From contig NC_026655.2 of the NCBI RefSeq assembly GCF_000004075.3, forward strand, positions 7,192,001 to 7,256,000: a stretch of DNA of 64,000 nt. Reading direction: 5' to 3'. Below, piece by piece: positions 13,954-26,100 of the stretch. The DNA is from Cucumis sativus. Its lineage: Eukaryota; Streptophyta; Magnoliopsida; Cucurbitales; Cucurbitaceae. The position numbers and the translations under genes were made by a program. The notes below the pieces were generated by a model. That model saw only the letters and a program-made list of their open reading frames with translations, was not told the origin of the DNA and ran no database searches. Position 1 is the first letter of the stretch; each line of letters starts with the position of its first letter.

Positions 13954-16900
13954 TTAGCGACCATCGTCTAACAATGTAATAGTAACATTATTTGACGTAG
14001 AAAATGATGAGTCAATAGCGGACAAAAATCTTTCTCCATAGAACCCAGGCTCTTTTGGATGAATCAATGGCATGTTATCATTTTCTAACATTGAGATCAC
14101 TGATGACATAATTGGTCTTTCTTCTGGACGTGCTTGAACACACAAAAGTCCAATATTTACGTATTTAAGTGCCTCACATTCTTGGAATTCATCACGACCC
14201 AACACTCCGTCCATTAAATCCAATGTCTTCCCTTCGTTCCAAAGTTTCCATGCCTGATATGCATTTCAATTGCAAATGATATTATTATAAAAATCTGTTA
14301 GTTTGTAGAAGAAGGTGGTCGATAGTTTCTTTTTACTTACATGTCCGAGAAGAAAAAACCCTTGGTTCCTCTTGCCGCTAACTATCTCTAAAATCATAAC
14401 TCCAAAGCTATAAACATCAGATTTGAACGAAAAGCACCCACCTATTGCATATTCTGGAGACATATAACCACTGCATATTAACAAATTTGTGTCAAATATC
14501 ACACGTTAAAATCAAATACGTGAGCACCCAAGCAATAATGTTCTTCTTAGCTTACTAGGTTCCAATAACTCTTTTTGTTTTTGTTTCCATTTGATATTCA
14601 CCAAACATGCGTGCAGTGCCAAAATCTGAAATCTTTGGCTTCATTTCCCTATCTAATAATATATTTGCAGCTTTAAGATCTCTATGTATGATTCGAAGTC
14701 TTGAATCTCGATGAAGATAAAGAAGTCCTCGAGCTATACCAATTATGATATCAATTCTCATTTGCCAATTGAGTAAAGAACGTCTTCCATTATCTAATTT
14801 AGAGGGGTTATAGCTCATATCAGTCTTTTGAAAATCAGATAGGTAGAATAGTGAAAGTAAACCAAAAGAGAAAATTACGAACCAAACAGCAAGTAGTCCA
14901 AACTTTTATTAGGCATGTATTCGTAAATAAGTAATGTTTCTTCCTTGTGGATGCAGAAACCAAGAAGTTTGACAAGATTTCGATGTTGAAGTTGGGAAAT
15001 CAAAAGAACCTCATTTTTAAACTCCTCCAATCCTTGACGAGATCTTTCTGCTAGCTTCTTTACTGCAATTTCTTGCCCAAATGGGAGTCTTCCCTGTAAA
15101 TTAATACTATATGAAGTAATAAAAGAGAGAAAAATACTAAAATCCAACTTAAACTATGCATTCCAAACATAAACTTCCCAAATTAACTCAATTCAAAGAT
15201 TCGAAAATCAGACTATTATTATCAACTCAATGCACCTCTGTACCATAAACACATATAGTTATGATCACCAGCTCAGCTTCGTGCCAAACATACCCTAAGA
15301 ATAATAGATCCATTTTCATTTAGAACGTGTTGCAGACAAGACTAATAAGTAGATGAGTACCTTATAAACAGGTCCAAAACCTCCTTCCCCTATCTTATTA
15401 GAAATTGAGAAATTGTTCGTAGCAGCTTCAATTCTCGTAATCGACATCTCAAGTTCACTCTCATGAATTAGACCCTCAGTGAAAGTAACTCCATTATCTG
15501 CTGATACTAATTGAAGATGAAGATGAATAAAAATGGAAACAAAAACCTTCTGATTCAAGAGAATGAGGAGGAAAGCTTTACATACCTTTAGCTCTTCTTC
15601 TTACATTCCTAATGATCAAAAGGCTGATTAAAGCCAAGAAGATAAATATTGATATGCTTGCCACAAGCACTGGAACTATTGTACTCTTCCTTTCACTCTG
15701 TTCTACAATCGCAAATACATTAAAAAAATATAGAGATTTTCATTTGAATTTAGATGAAAAATGAAGAGAAGCAGCTAAACTAGTACCTAATTCTGATGCA
15801 GCCTCTCTCAAAAACAGATCATCTCCAGTTCCAACATCACGAGCAAATCTAATATCAAGCAATTTGTCAAACCATGTGGCACAAGCAGGCCCAATATTAG
15901 GAAGTGAAAGTATGCCATAGGCCAAACAAGAACAATCATTCAAACACTCTGTCTCACAATTTTTAATACCCACTTTTAATTTCACTAAGTTCCCTGTCGA
16001 ATCTGGCCATTTCACATCACTCATCTTTCTAAATCCCTCTCCTTTTCTACAAATTTTTTCATCCTTTCTAAAACACCCATCTGAATAATTTTGAGCTGAT
16101 TTTTGTTCAAACCCATCTAAACAACCACAGCTTGCAACTAAACCAGAGCTACAAATGCCAAAACTCCCACATAAATCGTAGTCGTCGCAGCCAGATCCTT
16201 CGAACGTGTATGTTGTGCGCCATCTGTTTTCCTCTTGACTCCAAACAGAGTATATAACAGACCCACTTGAATCCAATACAGCTCTGTATGCATCATTAGT
16301 TAAGGCAGTATATGAAAAGGATATCTCAAATGAAGAATTATAGTTGAAAATCCCTCCCTTGGATCGACCTCGAGTAAAGCCATTGCCAAACCAAGCCCCT
16401 CCTCTAAACATCGTCATGTTTCCTTTACGAACCACAATTTCAGGAAGCCCATCTAAGTTGACTTCATAACTGAACTCTCCAGAGGACAGATCGTTTTGAC
16501 TTTTTCTTGATGTTAACTTTCGATTAAGCCCTGTTTTGGAGTCCCATCCGAGTTTCATTCCCGGTAACAGAGTATCAGAGGGATAGTCAAAACTCTGCCA
16601 CACATAATCTTCAGATCTTGAATTTGAACCTCTTAGCACGAAATTACCTGTATCTAGGAGTTGAGCAATTGGATCTTGAAGTGATGTTGAATTGGAAGAC
16701 CAAAAAACTTGACCTGTTTGATTGACGAGAATTAAGTTTCCATTTGTATTGAATTTCAGAGTAGCAGAAGAGTTTAGAATTGGGTTGTCTCTGTTTGCGA
16801 CCCAAACAACATAGTCAGGAAGGCTTTTATACCAAATTCCTAAATACTTGAAATCGGAGGACTTGGAGTGAGTGAAGAAACCCAATTCAAACTTCTCGTC

Positions 16901-17032
16901 GGCTGAAACAATTATTTGGGTGTCGTTAAAGGATTGCCCTGCTTTTAAGATGTCGACTGCGATGGAGTGTCTGAGAAAGAGAGGTGTGAAACAGAGCAAA
17001 AACAAACGATTGAGGGTGAAGTTGAATCTCAT
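13954..17032 (-). CDS. G-type lectin S-receptor-like serine/threonine kinase A4
   Basis: Complete seven-exon SD1 receptor kinase, 795 residues. Exons, minus strand: 17032-15787, 15702-15586, 15506-15361, 15093-14883, 14793-14556, 14470-14341, 14253-13954. The domains are as in A3: signal peptide, bulb lectin ([12 protein letters not shown]), EGF-like ([10 protein letters not shown]), PAN ([12 protein letters not shown]), a membrane segment in exon 2 and an RD kinase with [27 protein letters not shown] and [10 protein letters not shown]. Compared with A3, exon 6 is 21 bp shorter in frame: [14 protein letters not shown] becomes GFFLLGH. That removes seven residues in the C-lobe loop after SGKRNQ. 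The frame and splice sites are otherwise intact, so it is probably expressed; whether the shortened lobe folds normally is open. Confidence 0.92.
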
Positions 17033-17118
17033 TTTTGTGCATCAAAGCCTTTGATTGTTGAAGTCTTCCTTTATGACAGAAACTCACCGAGAAGACTGAT
17101 GGTTGATGCAGCCAAAGG

Positions 17119-17128
17119 CATATAAAGA
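17119..17128 (-). promoter_or_regulatory. candidate TATA box of A4
   Basis: Minus-strand TCTTTATATG about 87 bp upstream of the A4 start, at the same place and in the same context as upstream of A3. Confidence 0.45.
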
Positions 17129-17589
17129 TAAGAAAAGAATTATTCTCCCACTCCCATAATCCCATGTTATTCATCTTCCCAATATGGTTGACATTCAAAA
17201 ATCTGTTGCACGTAAGAACTAATTTGCAAAGTGTGATATTGTGGATGGTGCAAATGTTGAGTTTGTATAATTTTGTAATTCTAAAACTTAAAAGGGAGAG
17301 TTTTATTAAATGAAGATAAAAACATTCACAAATGCTATTAATTCCAATGCCTTTGCTTTCATTCCAACGTTCCCATACAAATTTCATTTATATTAAGACA
17401 TAATAATTGTAGTAGAAAACTATATTTTTTTGTGAGATGATGTAATTTCTTTATATATTTACATGTCCAAGAAGATTTAGTTGTTCATGCTAAGTGTGAA
17501 AAAAAAAAAAAAAAAACTTTTGTTTTTTTGCTACTAACGATTTCCAAAATCATAACTCCTAAGTACATCAAATTCTAATGAAAAATGAG

Positions 17590-18165
17590 AAAACACACAT
17601 TTAGTCATAGTTGTACTTGTGAGTTAACTATAACTAGAAATAGAAAAACAATCAAGACAACACGTAAAGTAATAGATCTACACACATAACTTTGATAACT
17701 CAATTTGATGACACAACATCTATATCTGGATCTTAGATTCATGATAAGAGATTATATTGATCAATCGTTACAATGTTAATTATGATTGAGGGCAAGCACT
17801 GACCATGGACTAACTCAACAGTCAAAACTAAATTGTACAACAGGATTATTGCCCCTAATTAATGACCACTTGCAATCCTAGCTTCAAGCACCTTGAATAG
17901 TTGATCGAACTCTTAAGTTTAGAATGATAGAAAGTGCATAATGAAATATTTACCATTTGTCATAATATATTTTCCAATAATGCATAATCACACAATAACT
18001 ATATGTTCTATCAATTAGCACGCAACCGTATATAAAAATATCAACCTTAGAATAATAATTCAAACTTTCCAAAATAGAGAGAACATAACAAACCATCTCA
18101 ACATCCAAATCTCAACAAAATTAAATTAATTAAAACAAGGATGTTGGGATCAGAAAACTAACAAA
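17590..18165. mobile_element. unclassified insertion in the A pseudogene
   Basis: About 575 bp with no match to the corresponding stretch of A2. It interrupts exon 6 of the pseudogene between the part encoding the regulatory spine region and the part encoding YMSPEY. No terminal repeats or reading frames were recognised. Its limits come from where similarity to A2 stops and resumes. Confidence 0.4.
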
Positions 18166-18240
18166 AAAAGGGAGCATCTAGCTATGACATATTCTAGAGA
18201 CACATATATCTACTCACTAAAAATAATGTTATGTTTATAC

Positions 18241-19410
18241 GAGGCTAAATCATAAAAAAAAAATGTTCTTAAAAATTGTGATTTGTGTCAAAAATACCTC
18301 TAAACTTTCAAAAGTTTTAAATTGTCATTAAACTTTCAATTAGTTTTGAAGGGAAACCATTATAGTTTTGTTTCAAAAATACCGTGAACTATATATATAA
18401 AAGTTTCATAAATAACCTTAAACTAAAAAAAAAAAGTTCAAAAAGACTCATTAATCCAAAACTTTCACCAAAATAAAAACTAAAATTTTAAGTTAAAACC
18501 GTAGTTTTAAATTTCCATCAATACGTGGATATTTCTATTGATATTTTCTCATTTTCATGGCTTTGATATCAATAGAAATGAATCGATATTTCTATTGCAT
18601 CTTAAAAAAATTCACGAATTACAAAAAAAAATTATAAAAATGATATGTATATAAATAATATGCATGTTTACATATTTGAAAACAATAAAATATTTATTTA
18701 ATAATTTAAATTCATTTTTTGAATTTTTTTATAATTTTTCGAGAAATATCTATCGAAATCGAAATTTTTGTAAAACTAAAAATTTGATATATCCATCAAC
18801 ATCGATATTTTAAACCTTAGTTAGAAAAATAAGTGCCATATGAACTGTTTTTTTCTAAATATTTTGGTCATTTGATGTAATTTCTCTAGTTAAAACATAA
18901 AATTTCATAAAATCTAACGAAGTTCCAAAATAATTGTTTCTCCTTAAACATACTAAAACAAGGATTAGTGAAATAAAAAAAAAAATCTCACACTGATAGA
19001 TCTATTATACTATCACTTTGTGTTAATGGTCAAATATATTTTTTATTTATCAATTAAGTGCATGTTAATTACAACAATAACTATTGTGATTTGTTGTGTT
19101 CTTGATCTATCAATGTGTGTTAATAGTTAAATAAATTTAAAACTATGATTTTAACTCAAATTTTGGTTGACGAGAAAATTGTGTTAAAATTATTTGGATC
19201 GATGACAGTATTTTTGAACTTGTTTTAAGTTCAATGGTATTTATGAAATTTTTCAATAGTTCAAGGTTATTTTAAAACAAAAATTTAATGATCTTCATTC
19301 CAAACTAATGGCAAAGATATTTTTTAACCATTTTTGAAACTTTTGAAAGTTTAGAAGTAATTTTAACACAAACTACAAAGTTTCGTCATTTTTTGGTGAT
19401 TTGACCTAGG
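18241..19410. mobile_element. fold-back DNA element with long terminal inverted repeats
   Basis: About 1.17 kb inserted in an intron of the A pseudogene. The left arm (18241 to about 18420) and right arm (about 19250-19410) are inverted relative to each other. The left arm contains TCTAAACTTTCAAAAGTTT and the right arm contains the exact reverse complement; both have a TTTGTGT motif further out. No transposase frame is present, so this is a non-autonomous DNA transposon, Mutator-like or another long-TIR class. A second small inverted-repeat unit seems nested at 18517-18822. Confidence 0.65.
18517..18822. mobile_element. nested MITE-like unit
   Basis: Inside the fold-back element. The left end (GTTTTAAATTTCCATCAATA) and the right end (CATCGATATTTTAAACC on the plus strand) form imperfect inverted repeats around an AT-rich core with repeated ATATTTCTATTG motifs. 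The assignment rests on these ends alone. Confidence 0.4.
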
Positions 19411-19618
19411 TATTAAGTAGAATGTTAATATGAAATAAAGCATGTATCCCAAGTAATAGTTTTGTTACTCATAAAGTCGAGACAACTCTTTTTGTTTTTG
19501 TTTTCGTTTGATCTTTGCCAAACATCCGTGTAGTGACAAAGTGATATGAAATATCTTTGGCTTCATTTCACTATCTAATTATAAAATGTTGGCAGCTTTA
19601 AGATCCCTATGTATTATA

Positions 19619-19685
19619 CCAAGTCCCAACTATATATGATACCAAGTCCCAACTATATATGATACCAAGTCCAACTATATGATAT
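19619..19685. repeat. 24-bp tandem triplication
   Basis: Unit TACCAAGTCCCAACTATATA plus TGA(T) appears about three times in a row, the last with a one-base loss. It lies in the exon 5 part of the A pseudogene and is not found at the matching place in A2. Confidence 0.8.
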
Positions 19686-20907
19686 CAATCCTCATTGGCC
19701 AATTGAGTAACGGACATCTTGGTTCATCTATTTTAACAATTTTATCTCATGATCTATTAGTCCTTTCAAAGTCAATCAAACTCAAATGAAGTTTGATATA
19801 CTAACCATAATTAAACAGGAAGTAGTCCAAGCTTTTGATCGGCATATATTTATAAATGAGTAATATTTCTTATTGGTAGAAGCAAAAACCAAGGAGTTTG
19901 ACAAAGATTTCGATGTTGAAGTTGGAAAATGAAAAGGACATCATTTTTAAAGTACTCTTGCATTATTTCTTGACGAGACCTTTCTGCTAGTTCTTTTGTA
20001 CAGCAATTTCATGGCCAGATGGAAGTTTTCCCCTGGATTAACAAAGGTTATTATATTATAGAGACCAACAAATTAATGGAGATGTTTCTGCTAGTTCTTT
20101 TATACAGCAATTAACAAAGGTTATTATATTATAGAGTACTTTATCTCTTCTTTTGGGTTGTACTTGAAGAATGGATGTTCCCCTCACATCTTGTTGGCTT
20201 TTGGGTGGAAGTAATTATACAAAAGAGGTAAATTTATATAAATATGGTTAGTTTACAAAATATTTAGCAAAATACGGTAGTTTCAAAAATATTTCTTCAA
20301 ATATTGTAGATTTGTACTCCTTCTCCTATGTATTGGAATCAACCCAAGACATAATAGAGAATAAGAAGGTTCTCTTCACCCAAATACTTTTTCTCTCTTT
20401 TTTATTTTATCTCTAAGGTCGAGTTTTCAACCCAAAACCACCTTTCCTTTTTATATATATATATATATTTAAATATGTAGATTTAAATAATTACATTATG
20501 AGAAATTTTTGCTTTTTAAATCAAACCATGTTGAAATTTAAGTTGTATTTTTATCTTTCATTCATTTGTCACAAATTTTATAAAACAATTTAATTATATT
20601 TTTAATTATTAAAAATATGATTGTTGAACCGTTTTTTTATTTTATAATAATGACATGTAATTGAAAAAATTAAAGGTAAATTAAAATATCTTTTAATAAC
20701 CAAACTACATTTATTTAAAAGATAAAGTAAAATAAACGTGTTCCACATACCCTGGACATTATCAATTTGAACTAGTTGTCACTATTGACTCTGAACTCGT
20801 GTGTTGTTTTGACTCCTCTTGATTCTCTAGTTCTTGTTGGTACTCTTGTCGATTTGAAACCTGTGCAGGTGCTTCATAGTATAAGTATCTGAACCCCTTG
20901 AATTATA

Positions 20908-21310
20908 ATATCACTACAAGGATAGACAGACTCATTGACCGACATCCATGTATGAAGACGATAGACAGACCCCTTAATCATAATATCACTACAAGGATAA
21001 TGGGTATTACTGACATAGTAGTGCGCCAGAAAAAATACAAAAAACGTTGGCAAAATATCTCTTGACGTCAGAAATAACCCCGTCAGCCAGAATGTTGGAA
21101 GTAAAACATAGAGAGAACTTTGGCCGACACGCTAAAGGAACGACGTTGGGCGTGTATTATCTCCAATGTCATTGATTGTCGACGTAATGGGGTAACCCCG
21201 ACATCACCTCCTCACGTCGGATAATGATGTCTCGACACGACGTCGAAAAAAGGTTTCTTCGATGTCATGGAAAGGACTTCGAGGGAAAACCCTTATGCCT
21301 TTGTATTATA
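20908..21310 (+). mobile_element. CACTA-type (En/Spm-like) transposon end, fragment
   Basis: The motif CACTACAAGGATA occurs twice, at 20912-20924 and 20987-20999, each time after TATAATAT. It resembles the CACTACAAGAA termini of plant CACTA transposons. The next 300 bp carry repeated GACGTCG/CGACGT-like subterminal motifs and are much more GC-rich than the surroundings, as CACTA subterminal regions usually are. No matching opposite end and no transposase were found. It is a remnant. Confidence 0.5.
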
Positions 21311-22369
21311 TACTTCGAGATAAATTTATATATATTTAATTATTTAATTATTTTTTTGTTATTGAGTACTACGTTTTTGGTTCCGCTTCGAAAGACAACC
21401 ATTAAAATTTATAACAAATTATTATAATAAAAAATTTTAAATTTATATAATCAAAGTTACAATTACGAAATTCGATTGCTTAAGTTGATGATCCAAGTAG
21501 TAGATGATCACATACATGTCTAAGTTGTGGAGATATTGTGGGAAATTGTTCCCAAAGCCCATATTTGAAGAAGTATCAATGGATCGGCAATTTTACGAAC
21601 ATCTCGCTTGATGCTTTGCATGGATTTCTTTTTATAGTTTTTTATATATATATCTAATTTTAAAACTTGACTTAATATTAGGGTCTCCTTCTAGCATTTA
21701 TATGTTTTTTAATATACGGGCCCAAAATATGATAGATTTAGTAGTATAACTCTTATAACTTAATATCATAACAATAAAAATCATAAATCCACTACTAACA
21801 TGTAAAACCCTAAATAATGTCGTAATATGCATTTAACACAATTTTAGTATCAAAATGAAATCATAAATTTACAAATAATATGCTTCTACTTAATAATTCT
21901 TATCATAACATTATACATCAATATTAAATGAAAAATAACTTACAAATTGAATAACGATTATACTTTTTCCTCAAATTAATCATGATTCTTCTTCTTTTTT
22001 TTATTCTTCATTTTTCACTTTCTCTTTTTAATATTTACATGAAGGGAAATTAAAGTATTAAAATAAATTTATTATTTTAATCTTTACCAAAGAGAAAGTT
22101 TTCAAACTTATTTTGAAAATTTTTAAAACCTATTTATTATTTTATTCTTCAATTTCTATCTTAAATATGCATGTAAAAGTAAAATGAATGATTGATTTAA
22201 TTTATTTTCAGGTAAATTTTTTTTTTGTTATTTTATTATTCATAAAGGCGAGAGAGGAGGAGGAAGAAGATATTATTATTTGTTGGGGCCTATGTTTGGT
22301 TTTAAACACGAGATATCTATTTTTTTTAAAGGAAAATTGCAATTGATGACTATTTTAGCAATAATAATT

Positions 22370-22570
22370 AAGGATATAGCAACGTTTTAAAAAAATTGCA
22401 AATATAGCAAAACTATCACTGATAGACTTGTATCGCTGATAGACTTCATATGGTATATCAGTGACAGACCAATATTTGCAACATGATCTATCAGTGATAA
22501 ACTTATATCATGTATAGAATTTGACAAATTTTGTTATATTTGCAAATTTTTTAAAATTGTGTTATATACT
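22370..22570. mobile_element. MITE-like inverted-repeat element (family M1)
   Basis: The left side reads AAAAATTGCAAATATAGCAA and the right side TTATATTTGCAAATTTTTT, inverted relative to each other, around repeated TATCA(C/G)TGATAGAC motifs. Same general structure as the copies near 13.3, 54.6 and 63.2 kb. Confidence 0.55.
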
Positions 22571-23133
22571 TAATTAGTTTGAATTTAATTTCTAAATTTA
22601 CAACTATCCCTTTTTTAAAATATTGATTGGGTCTTCAACACCCGACCTATTTAAATATATACAATATTAAACTAAACATTTTTTCAACTACAATAAATCT
22701 CCGACTACAATATTTAAATAACTAAATATTTCTTTTATCTCTTAAATTAATGTAATTTGTTTATTAAAAAATATTTTAATTTACATTTAATTTTTTTTTA
22801 TTACATGTCATTATTAATAATTAGAAAAATGCATCATATTTTTAATAATTAAAAAATACAATTATAAATTTTCATACAATTGTAAATTTACAAATTAACC
22901 AAATTGGAGAGAGAAGGCAATGTGTTGAGTTGAAACCAAGACAAAGGAGAGAGAAAACAAAATACTTTTAAAATTATTAAAAACTACAATATTATAATAA
23001 ATATTTTTAAAAGTACAATAAATCTCTAAATATTTTTTTCATTTACAATATTTAAATTAAACCTCCAACTTTGTTTGCGGAAGTAATTATAGGGCTTACA
23101 AGAGGTACATGTACATAGCTCACACAACATATT

Positions 23134-26100
23134 CTATCGACCATCAAATGAGGTTATTGTGATCATGTTTGTGGAACAAGTTCCAACATGATTTTGTTCA
23201 AATCCCTTGGTATGTATCTCAATTTGCCTGCTACTAAATCCAGGTTGCTTCGGTGTTGAAACATCTGTGATCTCATTATGAAGCATTGAAAGAATTGTTG
23301 TTATATTTGGTCTGTCTTTAGCAAATTCTTGCACACACAATAGTCCCACATGAATGCACCTTAAAATCTCTGCTTCATAATGCAATTCATACATCATTTG
23401 ATCAATCAGAGCAACTAAATTGTCTTCCATCCATAATTTCCATGCCTAAAATGACACACACAAAAAAAAAAAAAAAAGGTAAACAAATCATGTCAATAAA
23501 GGAATAATAACTTATAAAGTTGATGGAATATTGACGACCCTTACAAATCCTAGAAGGCTCAACGCATCTTCGTTCTCATAGAAGCTTGTATTTTTTCTTC
23601 CACTAATAGTCTCAAGCAACAAAACTCCAAAACTAAACACATCCGACTTCTCTGAAAATTGCCCATTCAACACGTATTCCGGAGACATGTAGCCGCTAAG
23701 TTTTTGTTACAAAAAGCTATTTAGTCCTTGCGATGTGAATTTAACCTTTACATAGATAGAATTCACAAGAAAACTTACTAAGTACCAACAACTTTTGTGG
23801 TTTTAGCTTGAGCTTCATTGCCGTAGAAAATTCTAGCAGTTCCAAAATCCGAAATTTTAGGATTTAAATCTCTGTCTAATAAAATGTTACTAGCTTTGAG
23901 ATCTCTATGAATGATCTTTAATCTTGAATCTCTATGAAGATACAAAAGTCCTCGAACAATTCCTTCAATGATGTTGAATCTTTTTCGCCAATCTAAGACT
24001 TTGGCTTTAGTTGGATCTGCAACATTTAGTTTCCAAAAGAGAGAGATTAAAATCAAAATGTATAACCTGTGAAAAATTAAAAAGCTATCAAGCCATATTG
24101 TAAGGCTAACCAAAAAGGATTGAATCCAAGCTTCCATTAGGCATATACTCGTAAACCAGCATCCTTTCTTCTCCATCCACACAACAACCAAAAAGCTGCA
24201 CAAGATTTCTATGTTGTAGTTTTGAAATCACCATTACTTCATTTCTAAACTCTTCAATCCCTTGTCCAGAGGTCTTCGAAAGCCTCTTTACTGCTATTTC
24301 TTGTCCATCTACCAATTTTCCCTACAAAATATGAAAGGCGAACTCCCATCATTTTTCTTCAACTTAATCAACAAAAAGAAAGAACAACTTTATTCCCACC
24401 TTGTACACTGGCCCAAACCCACCCTGACCAAGCTTGTTATTGAAATGAAAATGGTTAGTTGCAGTAGCCAACTTCTCAAAATCAAAAAGAGGCAGCTCTT
24501 GGAGCTTAACTTGATTCACTTTATCATGCTTCATATCATCACCATTGTTCATCAAAAACTTGATCTTGGTCTGCCTTTCCCTTTCCCTTTTCCTTTTCCC
24601 TGTTCCAAACTTGTAATTTCAGTACGATAATTCAAAGTGAGCTTTTTTTGTTACCTGATTCTCTAGGTTTCTACTTACATAAGCAATATATGCAGCAGAT
24701 AAGTATGAAGGATCCTGTTACCACAGAAGCTACAATGACTACTTTCACGTCTTTGCTGATTCCACTTTCGTCTGCGATAGAAGATACCAAAAATATGAGA
24801 CGAGTTCGAAATGATTTTTAAGTGCTTTAAAGGTGCGAAACATTAAGAAAGTCATTCCGGTTTGGAATTATTGTTTTTATACAAGCTATTTCTGAATAAG
24901 CCCCACGAACGTAAATGTCTGCTCCACCATTCTTGAACTGTTGAATGTCAATTAGATCTCCTCTCCATATCATACAACCAATCCCTGTTTTATATGCATA
25001 AGCAGAACATGAACAGTTTGATAAGCACTGAACTCTGCAATCATTTTCTGAAGCAACAATCCAACCTGCAGAATCTGGAACTTTAACCATTTCCAACTTC
25101 AAAAACCCATCTTGATCTTTTCCTATTTCAACACTGATATTCTTCTTCTCACACTCCAATAGAGAACTCCTCACACACCCACTTCTCCAAACTCCTCTAT
25201 TCCACTCCTCTTCCCTCTGTGGTCTAAAACCCCTCAAGCAACTGCAAATTGGGGTTCTTTGAGAATCACAGACCCCAAATGCTCCACAAGCACCATAAAC
25301 ATCACACTCTGTTTCAGGAGCTGACCAAGCAACCTCCCATTTCTGATCCTTAATATTCCATTGATTCTCCACCAAAGTCCCATTGGGGTTCAAGTAGTAG
25401 AAGAATAACTGAGCTTCATTTGAATTAGCAATCGAGAGAGAGTAAGTTTTATTTTCGATTACGAGATTACCTCCGTAGAGATAGTCAGTGTTCATATCGG
25501 GTATTCCGATAAAGACTTGACCATCCCATGGACCGGACCTCCAATACGGGCGCCTATTTTTCCATATTACAACTTCAGGGATCGTCAGAGGGTCAATTCC
25601 GAAGGAGAAATTTCCAGAAGATGGATCGGTGGGGGTTTTCCACGACATAATTTGTACTTTCTGGTTTGTGATTGAGTTGGTGATGAATTTCATCATTGGC
25701 AAGAATTTGTCTGAGGGGTCTTTGAAACTCTCCCATATAATGGTTCCTGAAACAGAGTGTTGCAACACAAGGTTACCAGAATCAAGAAGACGAGCGGTGG
25801 AATTCACGACAGCGTTAGAAACATTGGAGCTCCATAGAATCTTGTTGTGTTCATCTAATACTAGGAGATTCCCATCATTAGATAAGGCGAAAACACCGGA
25901 TTTTTTGTTGAGAGGCTTGTCTCTGTTAGCTACCCAGAAAACAGTTGGTACAGGAACTCGTTTATCCCAAATTCCAACGAACCGATCGGTAGAATGGGGA
26001 GGGCTGAAGAAACCCAGTTCGAAGAAGCCGCGATTAGACAATATAGACTGTGAATCTTTGAGGAATTGTGTGGATGTGATCGTATCAGTGCTGCTGGAAA

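Larger units (their letters stand above)
17335..20160 (-). pseudogene. decayed A2-like S-receptor kinase (exons 7 to 4 only), split by insertions
   Basis: Host-gene relic. Reading down the minus strand, 17335-17380 matches the start of A2 exon 7, 17455-17590 and about 18170-18240 match A2 exon 6 and its border, 19430-19760 matches exon 5, and 19810-20060 matches exon 4. Intron sequence is also conserved: for example the stretch with AAGTAATAGTTTTGTTACTC is shared with A2 intron 5. The lectin-encoding exon and the membrane exon are absent. Frames are broken by small indels, a triplicated 24-bp unit lies in exon 5, and part of the exon 4 border is duplicated. Two insertions interrupt it: about 17590-18165 (unclassified) and 18241-19410 (fold-back element). 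Confidence 0.8.
20207..23091. mobile_element. large inverted-repeat structure (about 2.9 kb) between the A pseudogene and B1
   Basis: Arms at about 20280-20735 and 22715-23040 are inverted relative to each other. For example, the left TTTTAATTATTAAAAATATGA, TAATGACATGTAA and GTAAATTAAAATAT recur in the same order on the reverse strand of the right arm. The 13-mer GGAAGTAATTATA occurs in direct orientation just outside both arms (20207-20219 and 23079-23091) and could be a target-site duplication. The interior holds CACTA-like sequence (20910-21310) and an M1 element (22370-22570). No transposase frame was recognised. It may be one non-autonomous element with long terminal inverted repeats, or two opposed copies of a smaller one. 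Confidence 0.5.

Noticed and set aside
16926-17387. 153-residue minus frame overlapping the A4 start
   Set aside because: It runs out of frame through the A4 signal-peptide region and promoter; a shorter relative occurs at A3. It reflects the duplicated promoter sequence, not a gene.
21224-21427. 67-residue plus frame in the CACTA-like region
   Set aside because: Short, low-complexity end and no transposase motif.
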